A stretch of DNA of 48,063 nt from assembly GCA_019358945.1 (NCBI GenBank), contig JAHHIE010000051.1:1-48063 (forward strand). Reading direction: 5' to 3'. Each line of letters begins with the position of its first letter. The stretch's first letter is position 1. The position numbers were made by a program, and so were the translations under genes. The stretch comes from Stenomitos rutilans HA7619-LM2. Lineage in GTDB: Bacteria; Cyanobacteriota; Cyanobacteriia; Leptolyngbyales; Leptolyngbyaceae. The notes below the pieces were generated by a model that made no database searches, was not told the DNA's origin, and saw nothing but the letters and a program-made list of their open reading frames with translations. Shown here one piece after another: positions 1 through 8,814 of this stretch.

Positions 1-125
1 TACGCGCAGGGAAACAGCAATAAGCCCGACCAGCCAATAAACACAAAGCGATCACGCTTCAGCCAGTCGTCAAGAACGTCAAACGCTCCCCGACTCGCTG
101 GCGCACGCCCGACAGCTATGGTCAT
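1..125 (-). CDS. psbD: Photosystem II D2 protein, N-terminal fragment (runs off the left edge)
   Basis: The reverse strand from the ATG at 125 reads [20 protein letters not shown] and continues [22 protein letters not shown] to the edge, the hallmark start of the D2 reaction-centre protein of photosystem II in the thylakoid membrane. About 41 of roughly 352 residues are visible. An AGAGGA lies about 11 bases before the start and could be the ribosome binding site. Residue 14 is Ala (codon GCG) where the D2 sequences I remember have Trp in the RGWFDVLDD motif. Divergent arrangement with ycf4 is common in cyanobacteria. I cannot tell whether this is the standard D2 or one of the alternative copies; psbC would be expected downstream, off the left edge. 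Confidence 0.95.
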   Translation of the reverse strand, partial: MTIAVGRAPASRGAFDVLDDWLKRDRFVFIGWSGLLLFPCA

Positions 126-650
126 AGAGTGAAATCCTCTGGCATTACTAAAATTGCAAGCCCTCTATTCCGATCGATATCGTTCTAGAGAGTGAATGGA
201 TTCATATGTCTATACATAATAGGAGAAATCAGAATTTTTACAAACCTACATGTAAAGTCTCAGCAATCGTAAGCCCCACTTTTAATAGCTAAAACTACTT
301 GACAAGTGAGCACGTTATGCCGTTGAACTGGCTGACTAACGACTTAAACCGAACCGCGATCGCTGCAATTCAGCCATATCCGATAGGCAATTATACGTGT
401 TACGTACCTTAAAGTGAGCGAACGAGTCGAATCAAGACGCATTGACTCGAACGAATTGTAGAAATTCGATACAAGTTTAAATAAAGATTAATAATGACCT
501 CATTTCCAGACCGTTTTATGGTCTTAAATTTCTAACAGTCTTGGAGCAAAGGCCGCTGCCGACATCCGTTAAAATGGAGGTCTTGGAAATGAAGATCTTA
601 AGAAATAAAGATCTGCTGAGTCGTTATTGCTCAATAAGATTGCATACACC
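126..650. promoter_or_regulatory. Divergent psbD/ycf4 intergenic region (525 bp)
   Basis: No gene is visible here. The stretch must hold promoters for psbD (leftward) and ycf4 (rightward). TTTACAAA at 237-244 resembles one half of the HLR1 element bound by the light-stress regulator RpaB, but the second half (TACATGTA after 2 bases) fits poorly, so this is only a hint. Nothing else stands out. Confidence 0.4.
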
Positions 651-1217
651 ATGACTGCACAAACCACTGCTTCTGAAACAAGTGTTCTGCGTCAACGAGT
701 AATCGGATCTCGCCGATTCAGTAACTATTGGTGGGCGGTGATTGTTTCTGTTGGAGCGTTAGGCTTTTTATTTGCTAGCATTTCAAGCTATCTCCACGTA
801 AATCTGCTCCCGTTTTCTGATCCGACCCAACTGGTATTTATCCCCCAGGGAATTGCTATGGGCTTCTATGGGCTAGTCGGAACCCTTTTTAGCCTGTACT
901 TGTGGCTGACCATTCTTTGGGATGTCGGTGGTGGCTATAACGAATTTGACAAAGCCAAAGGGCAGGCGAGCATTTTTCGCTGGGGTTTTCCTGGTAAGAA
1001 CCGTAAGATTGAGCTGATTTACAAACTGGACGATGTACAAGCCGTCAAAGTGGATTTGAGGGAAGGTCTCAATCCCAAACGCACCCTTTCCTTACGGGTT
1101 AAAGGAAAGCGGGATGTACCGCTGACTCGTGTGGGGCAACCCCTATCTTTGTCTCAGTTGGAGAACGAAGGCGCAGAACTGGCTCGCTTTTTGAGTGTGC
1201 CGCTCGAAGGGCTTTAG
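651..1217 (+). CDS. ycf4: Photosystem I assembly protein Ycf4
   Basis: 188 residues from the ATG at 651; a TTG at 627 would add eight residues but the ATG gives the usual family length. Ycf4 is a thylakoid membrane protein that assists photosystem I assembly. Two hydrophobic segments are visible near residues 25-45 and 62-90, followed by a soluble C-terminal half with family-typical text such as IELIYKLDDVQAVKVDLREG and LRVKGKRDVPLTR. It is divergently placed from psbD, a linkage seen in several cyanobacteria. No strong Shine-Dalgarno sequence precedes the ATG. Confidence 0.95.
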   Translation: MTAQTTASETSVLRQRVIGSRRFSNYWWAVIVSVGALGFLFASISSYLHVNLLPFSDPTQLVFIPQGIAMGFYGLVGTLFSLYLWLTILWDVGGGYNEFDKAKGQASIFRWGFPGKNRKIELIYKLDDVQAVKVDLREGLNPKRTLSLRVKGKRDVPLTRVGQPLSLSQLENEGAELARFLSVPLEGL

Positions 1218-1292
1218 GAAAAGGCTAAAGCTGAAGGCTAAGTGCTAGTCTTACTCTCGTGTCATAATGATTCGTTTTGGTTCAGATGGTGA

Positions 1293-2060
1293 ATGGCTAT
1301 GGTTAGGACTTTGCGACAATGGTTAGCGTTGGTAGTCGTGACGAGTGCTATCGTGTTGGGAGGATGTTTGCCCCAATCAGGTGAACAATCGTCTGCTGCC
1401 AATCCGTCACCGACGCAAACGGCATCTTCTCCCGTTGTGCAGGCAAGTAGCAGCCCACAAGCCTCTGACATTCCCCGGCTGGAAGGAAAGGCAACGGTGG
1501 CGATCGTCGTGAAAGGTGGCACGATTACCGCCGAATTGGATGGCACCAATGCGCCTGTCACTGCCGGAAATTTTGTAGATTTGGTGCAGCGTGGCGTCTA
1601 CAACGGGTTGGTGTTCCACCGTGTCGTCCGCGAACCGCAGCCGTTTGTCGTGCAGGGTGGTGATCCACAGAGCAAAAACCCAAATTTTCCGCCAGAACAG
1701 TTGGGCACAGGTAGCTTTGTCAATCCGGCAACGGGACAGCCCCGCTACGTTCCTCTCGAAATTACACCTGTAGGCGCGAAAAGCCCTGTTTACCACCAGA
1801 CTTTTGAAATGGCTGGGGTTTCAGCAAAGCCAAAGCTAACCCACAAGCGAGGTGCGCTGGCAATGGCACGATCGCAACCACCCGATTCCGCTTCATCACA
1901 GTTCTACATCACGCTGGCTGACGTAAATTTTCTGGATGGTAACTACGCGGTATTCGGCTATGTCACTCAGGGCATGGAAACGGTGGATAAAATTCAGCAG
2001 GGCGATCGCATTGAGTCGGCAAAGGTAGTGAAAGGTTTGGAGAATTTGAAGAAAGGCTAA
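1293..2060 (+). CDS. Cyclophilin-type peptidyl-prolyl cis-trans isomerase, lipoprotein
   Basis: 255 residues. The N-terminus is a lipoprotein signal: a hydrophobic run (residues 10-22) ending in the lipobox LGGC with Cys25, then a Ser/Pro/Thr-rich linker to about residue 65. The rest is a cyclophilin domain: GGTITAELDGTNAPVTAGNF, VFHRVV, FVVQGGDP, GALAMARSQPPDSASSQFY, FLDGNYAVFGYV. It should catalyse prolyl isomerisation on the periplasmic or lumenal side of a membrane. A second ATG two codons downstream (1299) is an equally possible start. It follows ycf4 by 75 bases on the same strand. Confidence 0.92.
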   Translation: MAMVRTLRQWLALVVVTSAIVLGGCLPQSGEQSSAANPSPTQTASSPVVQASSSPQASDIPRLEGKATVAIVVKGGTITAELDGTNAPVTAGNFVDLVQRGVYNGLVFHRVVREPQPFVVQGGDPQSKNPNFPPEQLGTGSFVNPATGQPRYVPLEITPVGAKSPVYHQTFEMAGVSAKPKLTHKRGALAMARSQPPDSASSQFYITLADVNFLDGNYAVFGYVTQGMETVDKIQQGDRIESAKVVKGLENLKKG

Positions 2061-2178
2061 AGGATGAAGGAAAGAAGGAAAGGATAGAGGCTCAAGTATC
2101 AAAGATAAAAGCAGTGGACAATGATTTAGCCTTTAGCCTTCATACTTCAGCCTTTCTGAATCTTTAGCCTTTCCACTT
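2061..2178. repeat. AAGGCTAAAGG-type low-complexity intergenic repeat
   Basis: Purine-rich GGCTAAAGGATGAAGGAAAG is followed by its pyrimidine-rich counterpart AGCCTTTAGCCTTCATACTT. Related text recurs at about 1217-1250, 4990-5060, 29150-29230 and 30720-30800, always in short gaps between genes. It is a dispersed degenerate repeat with a core close to AAAGGCTAAA. Confidence 0.6.
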
Positions 2179-3354
2179 ATGGATGTGGTCGTTACTGGAA
2201 TCGGTCTAGTTTCAGCCCTGGGATCGCTGAGTCAAACCTGGAAGCGCTTACTGGCAGGTGAATCAGGGATACGTCAAGGTAAGCCGTTTGCAGCGTTGAG
2301 TGCATGTCCACTGGCACTCATTGATGAACAGCCATCTTCCCTAGCGCCCTTAACTCAGCAAGTCGTTGCAGCAGCACTTGAGGACGCTGGACTAAGGCCA
2401 CCTCTACCGGATTGTGCGGTTGTTGTGGGGTCTAGTCGGAGTAATCAAGCAGAGTGGGAACGGTTAGCAAGCGCAAGGTTCTGTGAGCAGGCAAGAGGAT
2501 GGGAGAAGCCACACCCCACACCCCACACCCTACACCCTACACCCTCCTCAAATTGGTTAGAGACGCTGCCCCATGCTGCCGCGATCGCCACTGCTCGTTA
2601 TACCCAAACAAAGGCAACCGTGCAGGCACCGATGGCAGCCTGTGCAACTGGGTTATGGTCGATCGCCCAGGGTTTTGAGTTGGTTCGGACTGGACAGTAT
2701 GAACGGGTACTGGTTGGTGCAATCGAAACTCCTATCACACCACTGACGCTAATCGGCTTCACTCAAATGGGTGCGCTAGCCAAAACAGGAGTCTACCCGT
2801 TCGATCGCTACCGCGAAGGGCTAGTCTTAGCGGAAGGCGGCGCAATCCTGGTATTGGAAGCATGCTACCTGGCAGCACAGCGGGGCGCAAAGGTCTATGG
2901 TCGCTTCTTGGGGACGGGGCTGACAGCCGATGCCTATCATGTCAGCGCACCAGCACCAGAAAGTCGAGCCGCGATCGCCGCTGTCAGACAGTGCTTACAG
3001 CGTTCAGGCTTGGATGCGGCTGAGGTTGATTACATTCACGCTCATGGGACGGCAACCGCCCTCAACGATCGCAACGAAGCGCATCTCATTCAAACGCTTT
3101 TTCCGCATAAAGTGCCTGTGAGTTCTACCAAAGGAGCGACTGGTCACGCGCTTGGGGCTTCGGGCGCGATCGGTGCGGCCTTCTGCCTCATGGCCTTAAA
3201 GCATCAACGGTTACCGCCCTGTGTTGGGCTAAGCCAGCCAGAATTTGCGCTCAATTTTGTGACACAACCGCTGCCCAGCAAGATTGACACAACGCTCTGT
3301 CTTAGCTTTGGGTTTGGTGGACAGAATGCGGCGATCGCGTTTGGGGTAGCTTAG
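2179..3354 (+). CDS. Beta-ketoacyl-ACP synthase (KAS II/FabF-like)
   Basis: 391 residues with the condensing-enzyme fold. The catalytic triad is visible: Cys155 in AACATGLWS, His289 in HAHGTATALND and His323 in TKGATGHALGASG, with Lys318 just before it; the C-terminus has the usual SFGFGGQNAA loop. It should elongate an acyl-ACP with malonyl-ACP in fatty-acid or related synthesis in the cytosol. It is shorter than typical FabF (about 415 residues), and I cannot name its substrate. Residues about 111-123 (HPTPHTLHPTPSS) are encoded by tandem CACACCC-type heptamers at about 2512-2549 and look like an in-frame repeat insertion in a surface loop. An alternative is a specialised KAS for another lipid pathway. 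Confidence 0.9.
   Translation: MDVVVTGIGLVSALGSLSQTWKRLLAGESGIRQGKPFAALSACPLALIDEQPSSLAPLTQQVVAAALEDAGLRPPLPDCAVVVGSSRSNQAEWERLASARFCEQARGWEKPHPTPHTLHPTPSSNWLETLPHAAAIATARYTQTKATVQAPMAACATGLWSIAQGFELVRTGQYERVLVGAIETPITPLTLIGFTQMGALAKTGVYPFDRYREGLVLAEGGAILVLEACYLAAQRGAKVYGRFLGTGLTADAYHVSAPAPESRAAIAAVRQCLQRSGLDAAEVDYIHAHGTATALNDRNEAHLIQTLFPHKVPVSSTKGATGHALGASGAIGAAFCLMALKHQRLPPCVGLSQPEFALNFVTQPLPSKIDTTLCLSFGFGGQNAAIAFGVA
2512..2549. repeat. In-frame heptamer repeat inside the ketoacyl synthase gene
   Basis: About five tandem copies of a seven-base unit, CACCCCA or CACCCTA, lie inside the coding region and stay in frame. They encode a Pro/His/Thr-rich loop before the active-site cysteine. The unit resembles the short tandemly repeated sequences of cyanobacteria that are usually intergenic. 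Confidence 0.75.
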
Positions 3355-3447
3355 AGGGCAGAGAGCATAAGGCAAAGGGTAGAAGCCGGGAGTCGGGTAG
3401 AAGAGAACGCGATACACTCAGACTATTGACTATGAAGCTGGTTTGCC

Positions 3448-5004
3448 ATGACGCTGACTACCCAGATTCTTTCCCAAATGCCCGGAACCCCGCTGGATGA
3501 GCTGCGACGAGTGGATGCCCTTTGGCAGTCGCTGAGAGAGGGCACACAGCCAGTACCCACTGTCGTTCAAGAAAGGCGGGATGCGATCGACCTTGCATGG
3601 GATGTGGTCATTTGCGGTGGAACGCTGGGCATTTTGCTGGGGGCAGCTTTGGCACAACGGGGCTGGCGTGTAGCCTTGCTGGAACGTGGGGTGCTGCGGG
3701 GGCGTGATCAGGAGTGGAATATTTCGCGCCAAGAGTTGCAGGTATTCGTCGAACTGGCGCTGTTAAGTGAAGCGGAGTTAGCACAGACAATCGCCACCTC
3801 GTTCAACCCATCGCGTATTGCCTTTCGAGGTAGTCCGCCTGTGCAGGTTAGGGATGTGTTGAACATTGGCGTTGATCCAGTAGTACTGCTAGAAACGCTG
3901 AAGCAAAAATTCTTGACGCATGGCGGTCAGTTGTTTGAAAACACTCCCGTTGATGGGGCGATCGTTCACGCCAACGGGGTCACAGTTACAGCCGGGCAAC
4001 ACACCCTTAAAACGCGCCTCATGCTGGATGCGATGGGGCATTTTTCGCCGATCGTGCAGCAAGCGCGGCAGGGTAAGAAACCAGATGCGGTGTGTCTCGT
4101 CGTCGGCACCTGTGCGGAAGGCTTTTCTCACAATACCTCTGGCGATTTGATCGCTACCATTACCCCGATTCAAAAGCAGTGTCAGTATTTTTGGGAAGCC
4201 TTCCCTGCACGCGATGGACGCACCACCTATCTGTTTACCTACCTGGACGCGCATCCCGATCGACCCAGTTTGGAGACACTTTTTGACGACTACTTTCGCC
4301 TCCTACCCGACTATCAGCAGGTGTCCTTAGAGCAGCTTCAGTTTAAACGAGCGCTGTTTGGCTTCTTTCCCTGCTATCGTCAAAGCCCCCTCAAACCCAG
4401 GTGGGACTATATTCTACCCATCGGCGACAGTAGTGGTAGCCAGTCTCCCCTCAGTTTTGGCGGGTTTGGTGCCATGATCCGCCATCTATCAAGACTCACC
4501 AGTGGCATTCATGCAGCTCTGGAAAGCGATACCCTGAAGCGGGACGCTTTGTCGCGACTGCATCCCTACCAGCCCAACCTGTCGGTTACGTGGCTGTTTC
4601 AGCGATCGATGAGCGTTGGCATTAACCAGACGATCAACCCTAATCAAATCAACGAACTGCTGGCGATCGTGTTTCAGGCGATGGAAACTCTGGGTGATCC
4701 CGTAATCAAGCCTTTTTTGCAAGATGTCGTGCAGTTTTCTGCCCTCTTTCAAACGCTGGCGCAAACAACGCTCACTCAGCCGACGATCGCTCTAAAAATC
4801 GTGCCGCAAGTAGGATTGCCAACGCTGATTGACTGGCTGTTTCACTACATTGCCCTCGCCGCCTACGCTGCCCTTTATCCACTCGCACGCTCCTTAGAAC
4901 CCTGGATGAAAACCCTTCCCCCAGTCCCTCGCTATTACTGCGATCGCTGGCGTGAAGCGCTGAAGTACGGATCGGGTAGGGACTACGGGAAAGATGAAGG
5001 ATGA
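3448..5004 (+). CDS. cruP: CruP-type lycopene-cyclase-family FAD oxidoreductase
   Basis: 518 residues. After an N-terminal leader a dinucleotide-binding motif CGGTLG (residues 56-61) is followed by the beta strand ending LLERG (77-81), the FAD site of this flavoprotein class. Around residues 310-350 come FFPCYRQSPLKPRWDY and PIGDSSGSQSPLSFGGFGAM, which I recognise from the CruA/CruP family. CruA makes gamma/beta-carotene rings; CruP is its paralogue, linked in plants to limiting singlet-oxygen damage rather than cyclisation. I favour CruP from overall length and text, without an alignment. A hydrophobic C-terminal segment near 460-485 could associate with membranes. It is co-directional with the KAS upstream. 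Confidence 0.72.
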   Translation: MTLTTQILSQMPGTPLDELRRVDALWQSLREGTQPVPTVVQERRDAIDLAWDVVICGGTLGILLGAALAQRGWRVALLERGVLRGRDQEWNISRQELQVFVELALLSEAELAQTIATSFNPSRIAFRGSPPVQVRDVLNIGVDPVVLLETLKQKFLTHGGQLFENTPVDGAIVHANGVTVTAGQHTLKTRLMLDAMGHFSPIVQQARQGKKPDAVCLVVGTCAEGFSHNTSGDLIATITPIQKQCQYFWEAFPARDGRTTYLFTYLDAHPDRPSLETLFDDYFRLLPDYQQVSLEQLQFKRALFGFFPCYRQSPLKPRWDYILPIGDSSGSQSPLSFGGFGAMIRHLSRLTSGIHAALESDTLKRDALSRLHPYQPNLSVTWLFQRSMSVGINQTINPNQINELLAIVFQAMETLGDPVIKPFLQDVVQFSALFQTLAQTTLTQPTIALKIVPQVGLPTLIDWLFHYIALAAYAALYPLARSLEPWMKTLPPVPRYYCDRWREALKYGSGRDYGKDEG

Positions 5005-5061
5005 AAGTTTTGAGTTGAATTAGCAGTCAGCCTCTAGCCTTTTGCCCTTTATCCTCTCCCT

Positions 5062-5889
5062 ATGCCGTTTCCTCTCGCACGACAGCTATTTCACCGCGAA
5101 GTCCAGCAACCAGATGAGCAGATTGATCTGGAACGGGCGGCACTCTACCTGGCGCAAGAAGATTATCCAGCGCTAGACGTGGAGGAATACCTGAAGGTGC
5201 TGGACAACATGGCAACAGACGTGGAAGGACGATCGCCCAACGAATCCTATCCATTGAAAAAGATGCAAGCGATTAATCGCTATCTCTACGACGAATTGGA
5301 GTTTGTAGGCAACACGACCGATTACTACGATCCGCGCAATAGTTTTCTCAATGAAGTCATTGATCGTCGCACGGGGATTCCCATTACGCTGTCACTGGTC
5401 TATCTTTCGATCACACGTCGCATTGGACTCCCGATGGTGGGCATTAATATGCCAGGACATTTCTTGATCCGTCCGGTCATTGAGGATGCCGAAATTTGCG
5501 TCGATGCTTTCCATCAAGGCGAAATTCTCTTTCCACAGGATTGCGAAGAACGGTTGGCTCAAGTATATGGACATCCAGTAGCCCTGAACCCCGCCTTTCT
5601 GCAACCTGTCACGACCCGCCAATACCTGTCACGCATGCTGACCAATTTAAAGGTCGTTTACATCGATCGAGGCGATTTCCAACATGCACTGGCGGCGATC
5701 GATCGGCTCTTGCTCCTTTTTCCCAATGCACCCACTGAACTGCGCGATCGGGGACTGGTTTACTACCGCACCGATCGCCCAACCGAGGCACAGCAAGATT
5801 TGACTGCTTACCTCGCCCTTGAACCAGCCGCCCCCGATGCTTCGAGTATCCAAAAACTCTTAAAAGCACTTAGAGAAAAGACTCCCTGA
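5062..5889 (+). CDS. SirB1 family protein (transglutaminase-like plus TPR)
   Basis: 275 residues. The N-terminal two-thirds holds the SirB1/transglutaminase-like core: MQAINRYLYDELEFVGN, DPRNSFLNEVIDRRTGIPIT, LSLVYLSITRRIGLPMVGI and MPGHFLIR. The C-terminal 70 residues form TPR-like helices (FQHALAAIDRLLLLFPNAP, GLVYYRTDRPTEAQQDL). The role is not established; family members are often annotated as transglutaminase-like with tetratricopeptide repeats. It follows cruP with a 57-base gap containing the AAGG/CCTT degenerate repeat. Confidence 0.85.
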   Translation: MPFPLARQLFHREVQQPDEQIDLERAALYLAQEDYPALDVEEYLKVLDNMATDVEGRSPNESYPLKKMQAINRYLYDELEFVGNTTDYYDPRNSFLNEVIDRRTGIPITLSLVYLSITRRIGLPMVGINMPGHFLIRPVIEDAEICVDAFHQGEILFPQDCEERLAQVYGHPVALNPAFLQPVTTRQYLSRMLTNLKVVYIDRGDFQHALAAIDRLLLLFPNAPTELRDRGLVYYRTDRPTEAQQDLTAYLALEPAAPDASSIQKLLKALREKTP

Positions 5890-5928
5890 ACCGCTATAGC
5901 CCACTCCTTAATCCCTCCGCCCTCTCAA

Positions 5929-7191
5929 TTACTGCCCCGGCACCTTTGCCACACCACCTCGACACTGTTGTGACCAATTGGGTGCCCGTACACCTTTTGC
6001 CTGAAGGGTTTGTAATCGACTGCGGTAGGAAACCAGTTGCGCCCGGTAGCTGGCTTGGCTTACAGGCGTAGCGGTGATCGCGGTATTCACCAATCGAATG
6101 GCTTGCTGCCAATTTTGCGTACAGGTGGCTTGCTGTAAAGCCGTATCCAACGTACCTTGCCCTGGCTGAGGCTGAGCAGGTGAAGCTTGGCTTGTACCTG
6201 ATGCAGCAGTGGTAGTCGTCCCAGTGCGGGGTGTAGTAGATTGAGGTTGCAGTGGCGCTGCGCTATTTGCAGGCGTACCTGTAGCAGGCTGAGTCGTTGA
6301 GGGAGCGGTGCCGCCTCCCTCAATCAATTGAGGAGGATACACAGTAGTGTTGGGGCCAACCTGTGTTCCAGTCACGCCTGAAGAGGACGGTTGGCTGATG
6401 GGTGGTGCGACCTGTCTTGTTCCGGTAGAACGACCGTTGACAAACGTTTGCTCAGCTCCCGGAACCTTTGTTGACAACGGCAGACTTGGCCCGATCGCTT
6501 GACCATCAGAGGCTTGCCCCGCAGTACCAGATGTCCCAGTCGTTGGTTGAGTTACACCAGACGTTTGGGAGTCTACACCTACAGACTGCCCGCCAACCCC
6601 GGACGTTTGTCCTCCAACCCCGGACGTTTGTCCTCCGACACCCGCAGACTGCCCTCCAACACCAGTAGACTGCCCTCCGACCCCTTGAGATTGCGAACTC
6701 ACGCCAGACGTTTGTGAACCCACGCCCACAGATTGCCCGCCAACTCCCGCAGATTGCCCGCCAACCCCCACAGATTGTCCTCCAACTCCCGCAGATTGCC
6801 CGCCAACTCCAGAGGACTGTCCACCCACACCGGGAGTTTGTAGCTCTGTGCCAGGAGTTTGTAGACCGACGCCAGGAGTTTGCAAATTTGTACCGGGTGT
6901 CTGCAAATTCGTACCAGGGGTTTGTAAGCCTGCACCAGGCGTTTGTATACCTGCACCAGGCGTCTGCAAATTCGTACCAGGGGTTGAAAAATCCGATGAC
7001 TGAGTTGTTCCGGTCGCCTGTCCCGTTGTTGTGGCCTGAGCAATCGTGGTAATAGCTTCAACCGTGATCGGCTCTGTTTGGGTGGCTGTCACTGATCGCG
7101 CTTGCAGGGCTAATTGGCTGAACCCCTTACCAGGCAGCATAAACGGCACGAAAGCCACCGACAAGAACGCGGTCAGGCGTAGGATAGACAT
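5929..7191 (-). CDS. Secreted protein with about 20 tandem heptapeptide repeats
   Basis: 420 residues with a signal peptide-like N-terminus (hydrophobic residues 3-20). Residues 70-209 are twenty heptapeptides with exact seven-residue period. The first eight follow TPGxxLQ, the rest SxGVGGQ, so every unit ends in Gln and has Gly at position 3. A low-complexity Pro/Thr/Gln linker follows (about 215-345), then a compact C-terminal domain of about 75 residues with LDTALQQATCTQNWQQAI and WSQQC, whose two cysteines could form a disulphide. The architecture suggests an exported, largely disordered spacer holding a small folded domain. I do not recognise the function. It is convergent with the SirB1 gene. 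Confidence 0.8.
   Translation of the reverse strand: MSILRLTAFLSVAFVPFMLPGKGFSQLALQARSVTATQTEPITVEAITTIAQATTTGQATGTTQSSDFSTPGTNLQTPGAGIQTPGAGLQTPGTNLQTPGTNLQTPGVGLQTPGTELQTPGVGGQSSGVGGQSAGVGGQSVGVGGQSAGVGGQSVGVGSQTSGVSSQSQGVGGQSTGVGGQSAGVGGQTSGVGGQTSGVGGQSVGVDSQTSGVTQPTTGTSGTAGQASDGQAIGPSLPLSTKVPGAEQTFVNGRSTGTRQVAPPISQPSSSGVTGTQVGPNTTVYPPQLIEGGGTAPSTTQPATGTPANSAAPLQPQSTTPRTGTTTTAASGTSQASPAQPQPGQGTLDTALQQATCTQNWQQAIRLVNTAITATPVSQASYRAQLVSYRSRLQTLQAKGVRAPNWSQQCRGGVAKVPGQ
6565..6984 (-). repeat. 21-bp tandem repeat coding for heptapeptides
   Basis: Twenty in-phase 21-bp units within the preceding gene. Units near the N-terminus encode TPGTNLQ/TPGAGLQ; units toward the C-terminus encode SAGVGGQ/SVGVGGQ/TSGVGGQ. 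The switch between the two types, at the eighth and ninth units, suggests two rounds of expansion from different founder units. Confidence 0.88.
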
Positions 7192-7451
7192 AGGAAACTC
7201 CGCTTGTCTGAAACAAATACCAAAGTCATGGTACTAAAGTCATGATTAACGGTCGAGTTTAGAAGTCCCTGGATGTAAAAGCCTCTATAAAAAGAAAGAG
7301 TTTGACGATGCAGTCGAAGCCCGATCGCCCATAGGTCGCACCACATCCTCTAAACTAAACGAGGCGATCGACCCACATGCGAACACAAACCACACCGCAG
7401 GCAAGTCATCCCTCCCAACATCAATTCAACCCCTGTTAGCCTTCACGTGCC
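7192..7451. promoter_or_regulatory. Divergent intergenic region (260 bp)
   Basis: Separates the leftward repeat protein from the rightward solute-binding lipoprotein and should carry both promoters. A short direct repeat of AAAGTCATG (7219-7244) is present. I see no clear hairpin or RNA element. Confidence 0.35.
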
Positions 7452-8756
7452 ATGAGTCGGACAAAAACCTGGGAACAAATCGGTCTTTTCGCGCTGCTGG
7501 GCTGCTTGCTCAGTTGGTTGATCAGTTGCAGTACGGGCACACCGATCGCTGGCAATAGTGGACAAACGGCATCTAGCAAGCAAGAAGTCGAATTCTGGAC
7601 AATGCAGCTCCAGCCTGACTTCACTGACTATTTCAACAAGCTCATTGCTCAGTTTGAACAGGAAAATCCGACGGTGAAGATCCGATGGGTGGACGTGCCC
7701 TGGGCAGACATGCAGCGCAAAATTCTCACTGCGGTCTCTGCCAAAACTGCGCCAGATGTCGTGAACTTGAACCCAGATTTTGCTTCCCAACTGGCACAGC
7801 GGAATGCCTGGATGCTTCTGGATGGCACGGTTTCCCATGAAGCACAGCAGCAGTACCTCCCCAACATCTGGAAAGCCAGCACGTTGGATGAGAAAAGCTT
7901 TGGCATTCCCTGGTATCTCACGACGCGCGTGGCGATTTACAACACCGCCATTTTGAAGCTAGCGGGGGTTAGCAAACCGCCTGCAACCTATGCAGAGTTG
8001 GCTGCGATCGCCAAACAAATCAAAGACAAAACGGGAAAATATGCCTTCTTCGTTACCGTTGTCCCCGAGGACTCTGGCGAGGTGCTGGAATCGTTTGTGC
8101 AGATGGGTGTGGATTTAGTCGATGCTCAGGGCAAAGCGGCGTTTAATTCACCCAAGGGTAAAGCAGCGTTCCAGTATTGGGTTGACCTGTACAAAAACGG
8201 TTTGATGCCCAAGGAAGCGCTTACCGAAGGCCATCGTCACGCGATCGACCTCTACCAGCAAGGGCAAACCGCGATTCTGGCATCCGGTGCCGAATTTCTG
8301 AATACCATTGCCAAGAACGCACCGACGATCGCCAAAGCTTCGGCCTCTGCGCCTCAACTGACGGGTGAAACGGGCAAGAAGAACGTGGCCGTCATGAATG
8401 TGGTCATTCCCAAAGATACCGACGTTCCCGAAGCCGCACTGAAGTTTGCCCTTTTTGTCACCAACGATGCGAACCAACTTTCGTTTGCTAAAGCCGCCAA
8501 TGTGCTGCCCTCCACCGTCAAAGCCTTACAGGACAGCTATTTTCAAACTGCGCCTGCGGATGCCACACCCGTAGACAAAGCCCGCATTATCAGCGCCCAA
8601 CAGTTAAAAGATGCTGAAGTGCTCATTCCAGCGATGAAGGACGTAAAGCAACTGCAAAAAGTGATCTACGATAACCTGCAAGCCGCGATGCTGGGGCAGA
8701 AAACGGTGGATCAGGCGATCGCTGAAGCCGCCGATCAATGGAATCAGCGCGCCTAA
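7452..8756 (+). CDS. ABC transporter extracellular solute-binding lipoprotein (sugar type)
   Basis: 434 residues, typical of family 1 solute-binding proteins (about 420-440). A lipoprotein signal with lipobox LISC puts the lipid-anchored cysteine at residue 26. Family text includes EVEFWTMQLQPDFTDYFNKL, NPTVKIRWVDVPWADMQRKI, APDVVNLNPDF, KSFGIPWYLTTRVAIYN and KPPATYAELAAIAKQI. It would bind a sugar or oligosaccharide in the periplasm for an ABC importer. No permease or ATPase gene is adjacent, so it is an orphan in this window and the ligand is unknown. Confidence 0.9.
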   Translation: MSRTKTWEQIGLFALLGCLLSWLISCSTGTPIAGNSGQTASSKQEVEFWTMQLQPDFTDYFNKLIAQFEQENPTVKIRWVDVPWADMQRKILTAVSAKTAPDVVNLNPDFASQLAQRNAWMLLDGTVSHEAQQQYLPNIWKASTLDEKSFGIPWYLTTRVAIYNTAILKLAGVSKPPATYAELAAIAKQIKDKTGKYAFFVTVVPEDSGEVLESFVQMGVDLVDAQGKAAFNSPKGKAAFQYWVDLYKNGLMPKEALTEGHRHAIDLYQQGQTAILASGAEFLNTIAKNAPTIAKASASAPQLTGETGKKNVAVMNVVIPKDTDVPEAALKFALFVTNDANQLSFAKAANVLPSTVKALQDSYFQTAPADATPVDKARIISAQQLKDAEVLIPAMKDVKQLQKVIYDNLQAAMLGQKTVDQAIAEAADQWNQRA

Positions 8757-8814
8757 CCTTTAATCCTTAAACTCTTTTATTCTGGAAACTGAAAAAGGAT
8801 CTTTAAGCAACACG

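Noticed and set aside
237-253. RpaB HLR1 element before psbD
   Set aside because: Only one half-site fits; the second half and the orientation do not match well enough.
6468-7052. Plus-strand open frames over the heptapeptide repeat gene
   Set aside because: They arise because 21-bp repeats keep several frames open; no start signals or plausible domains.
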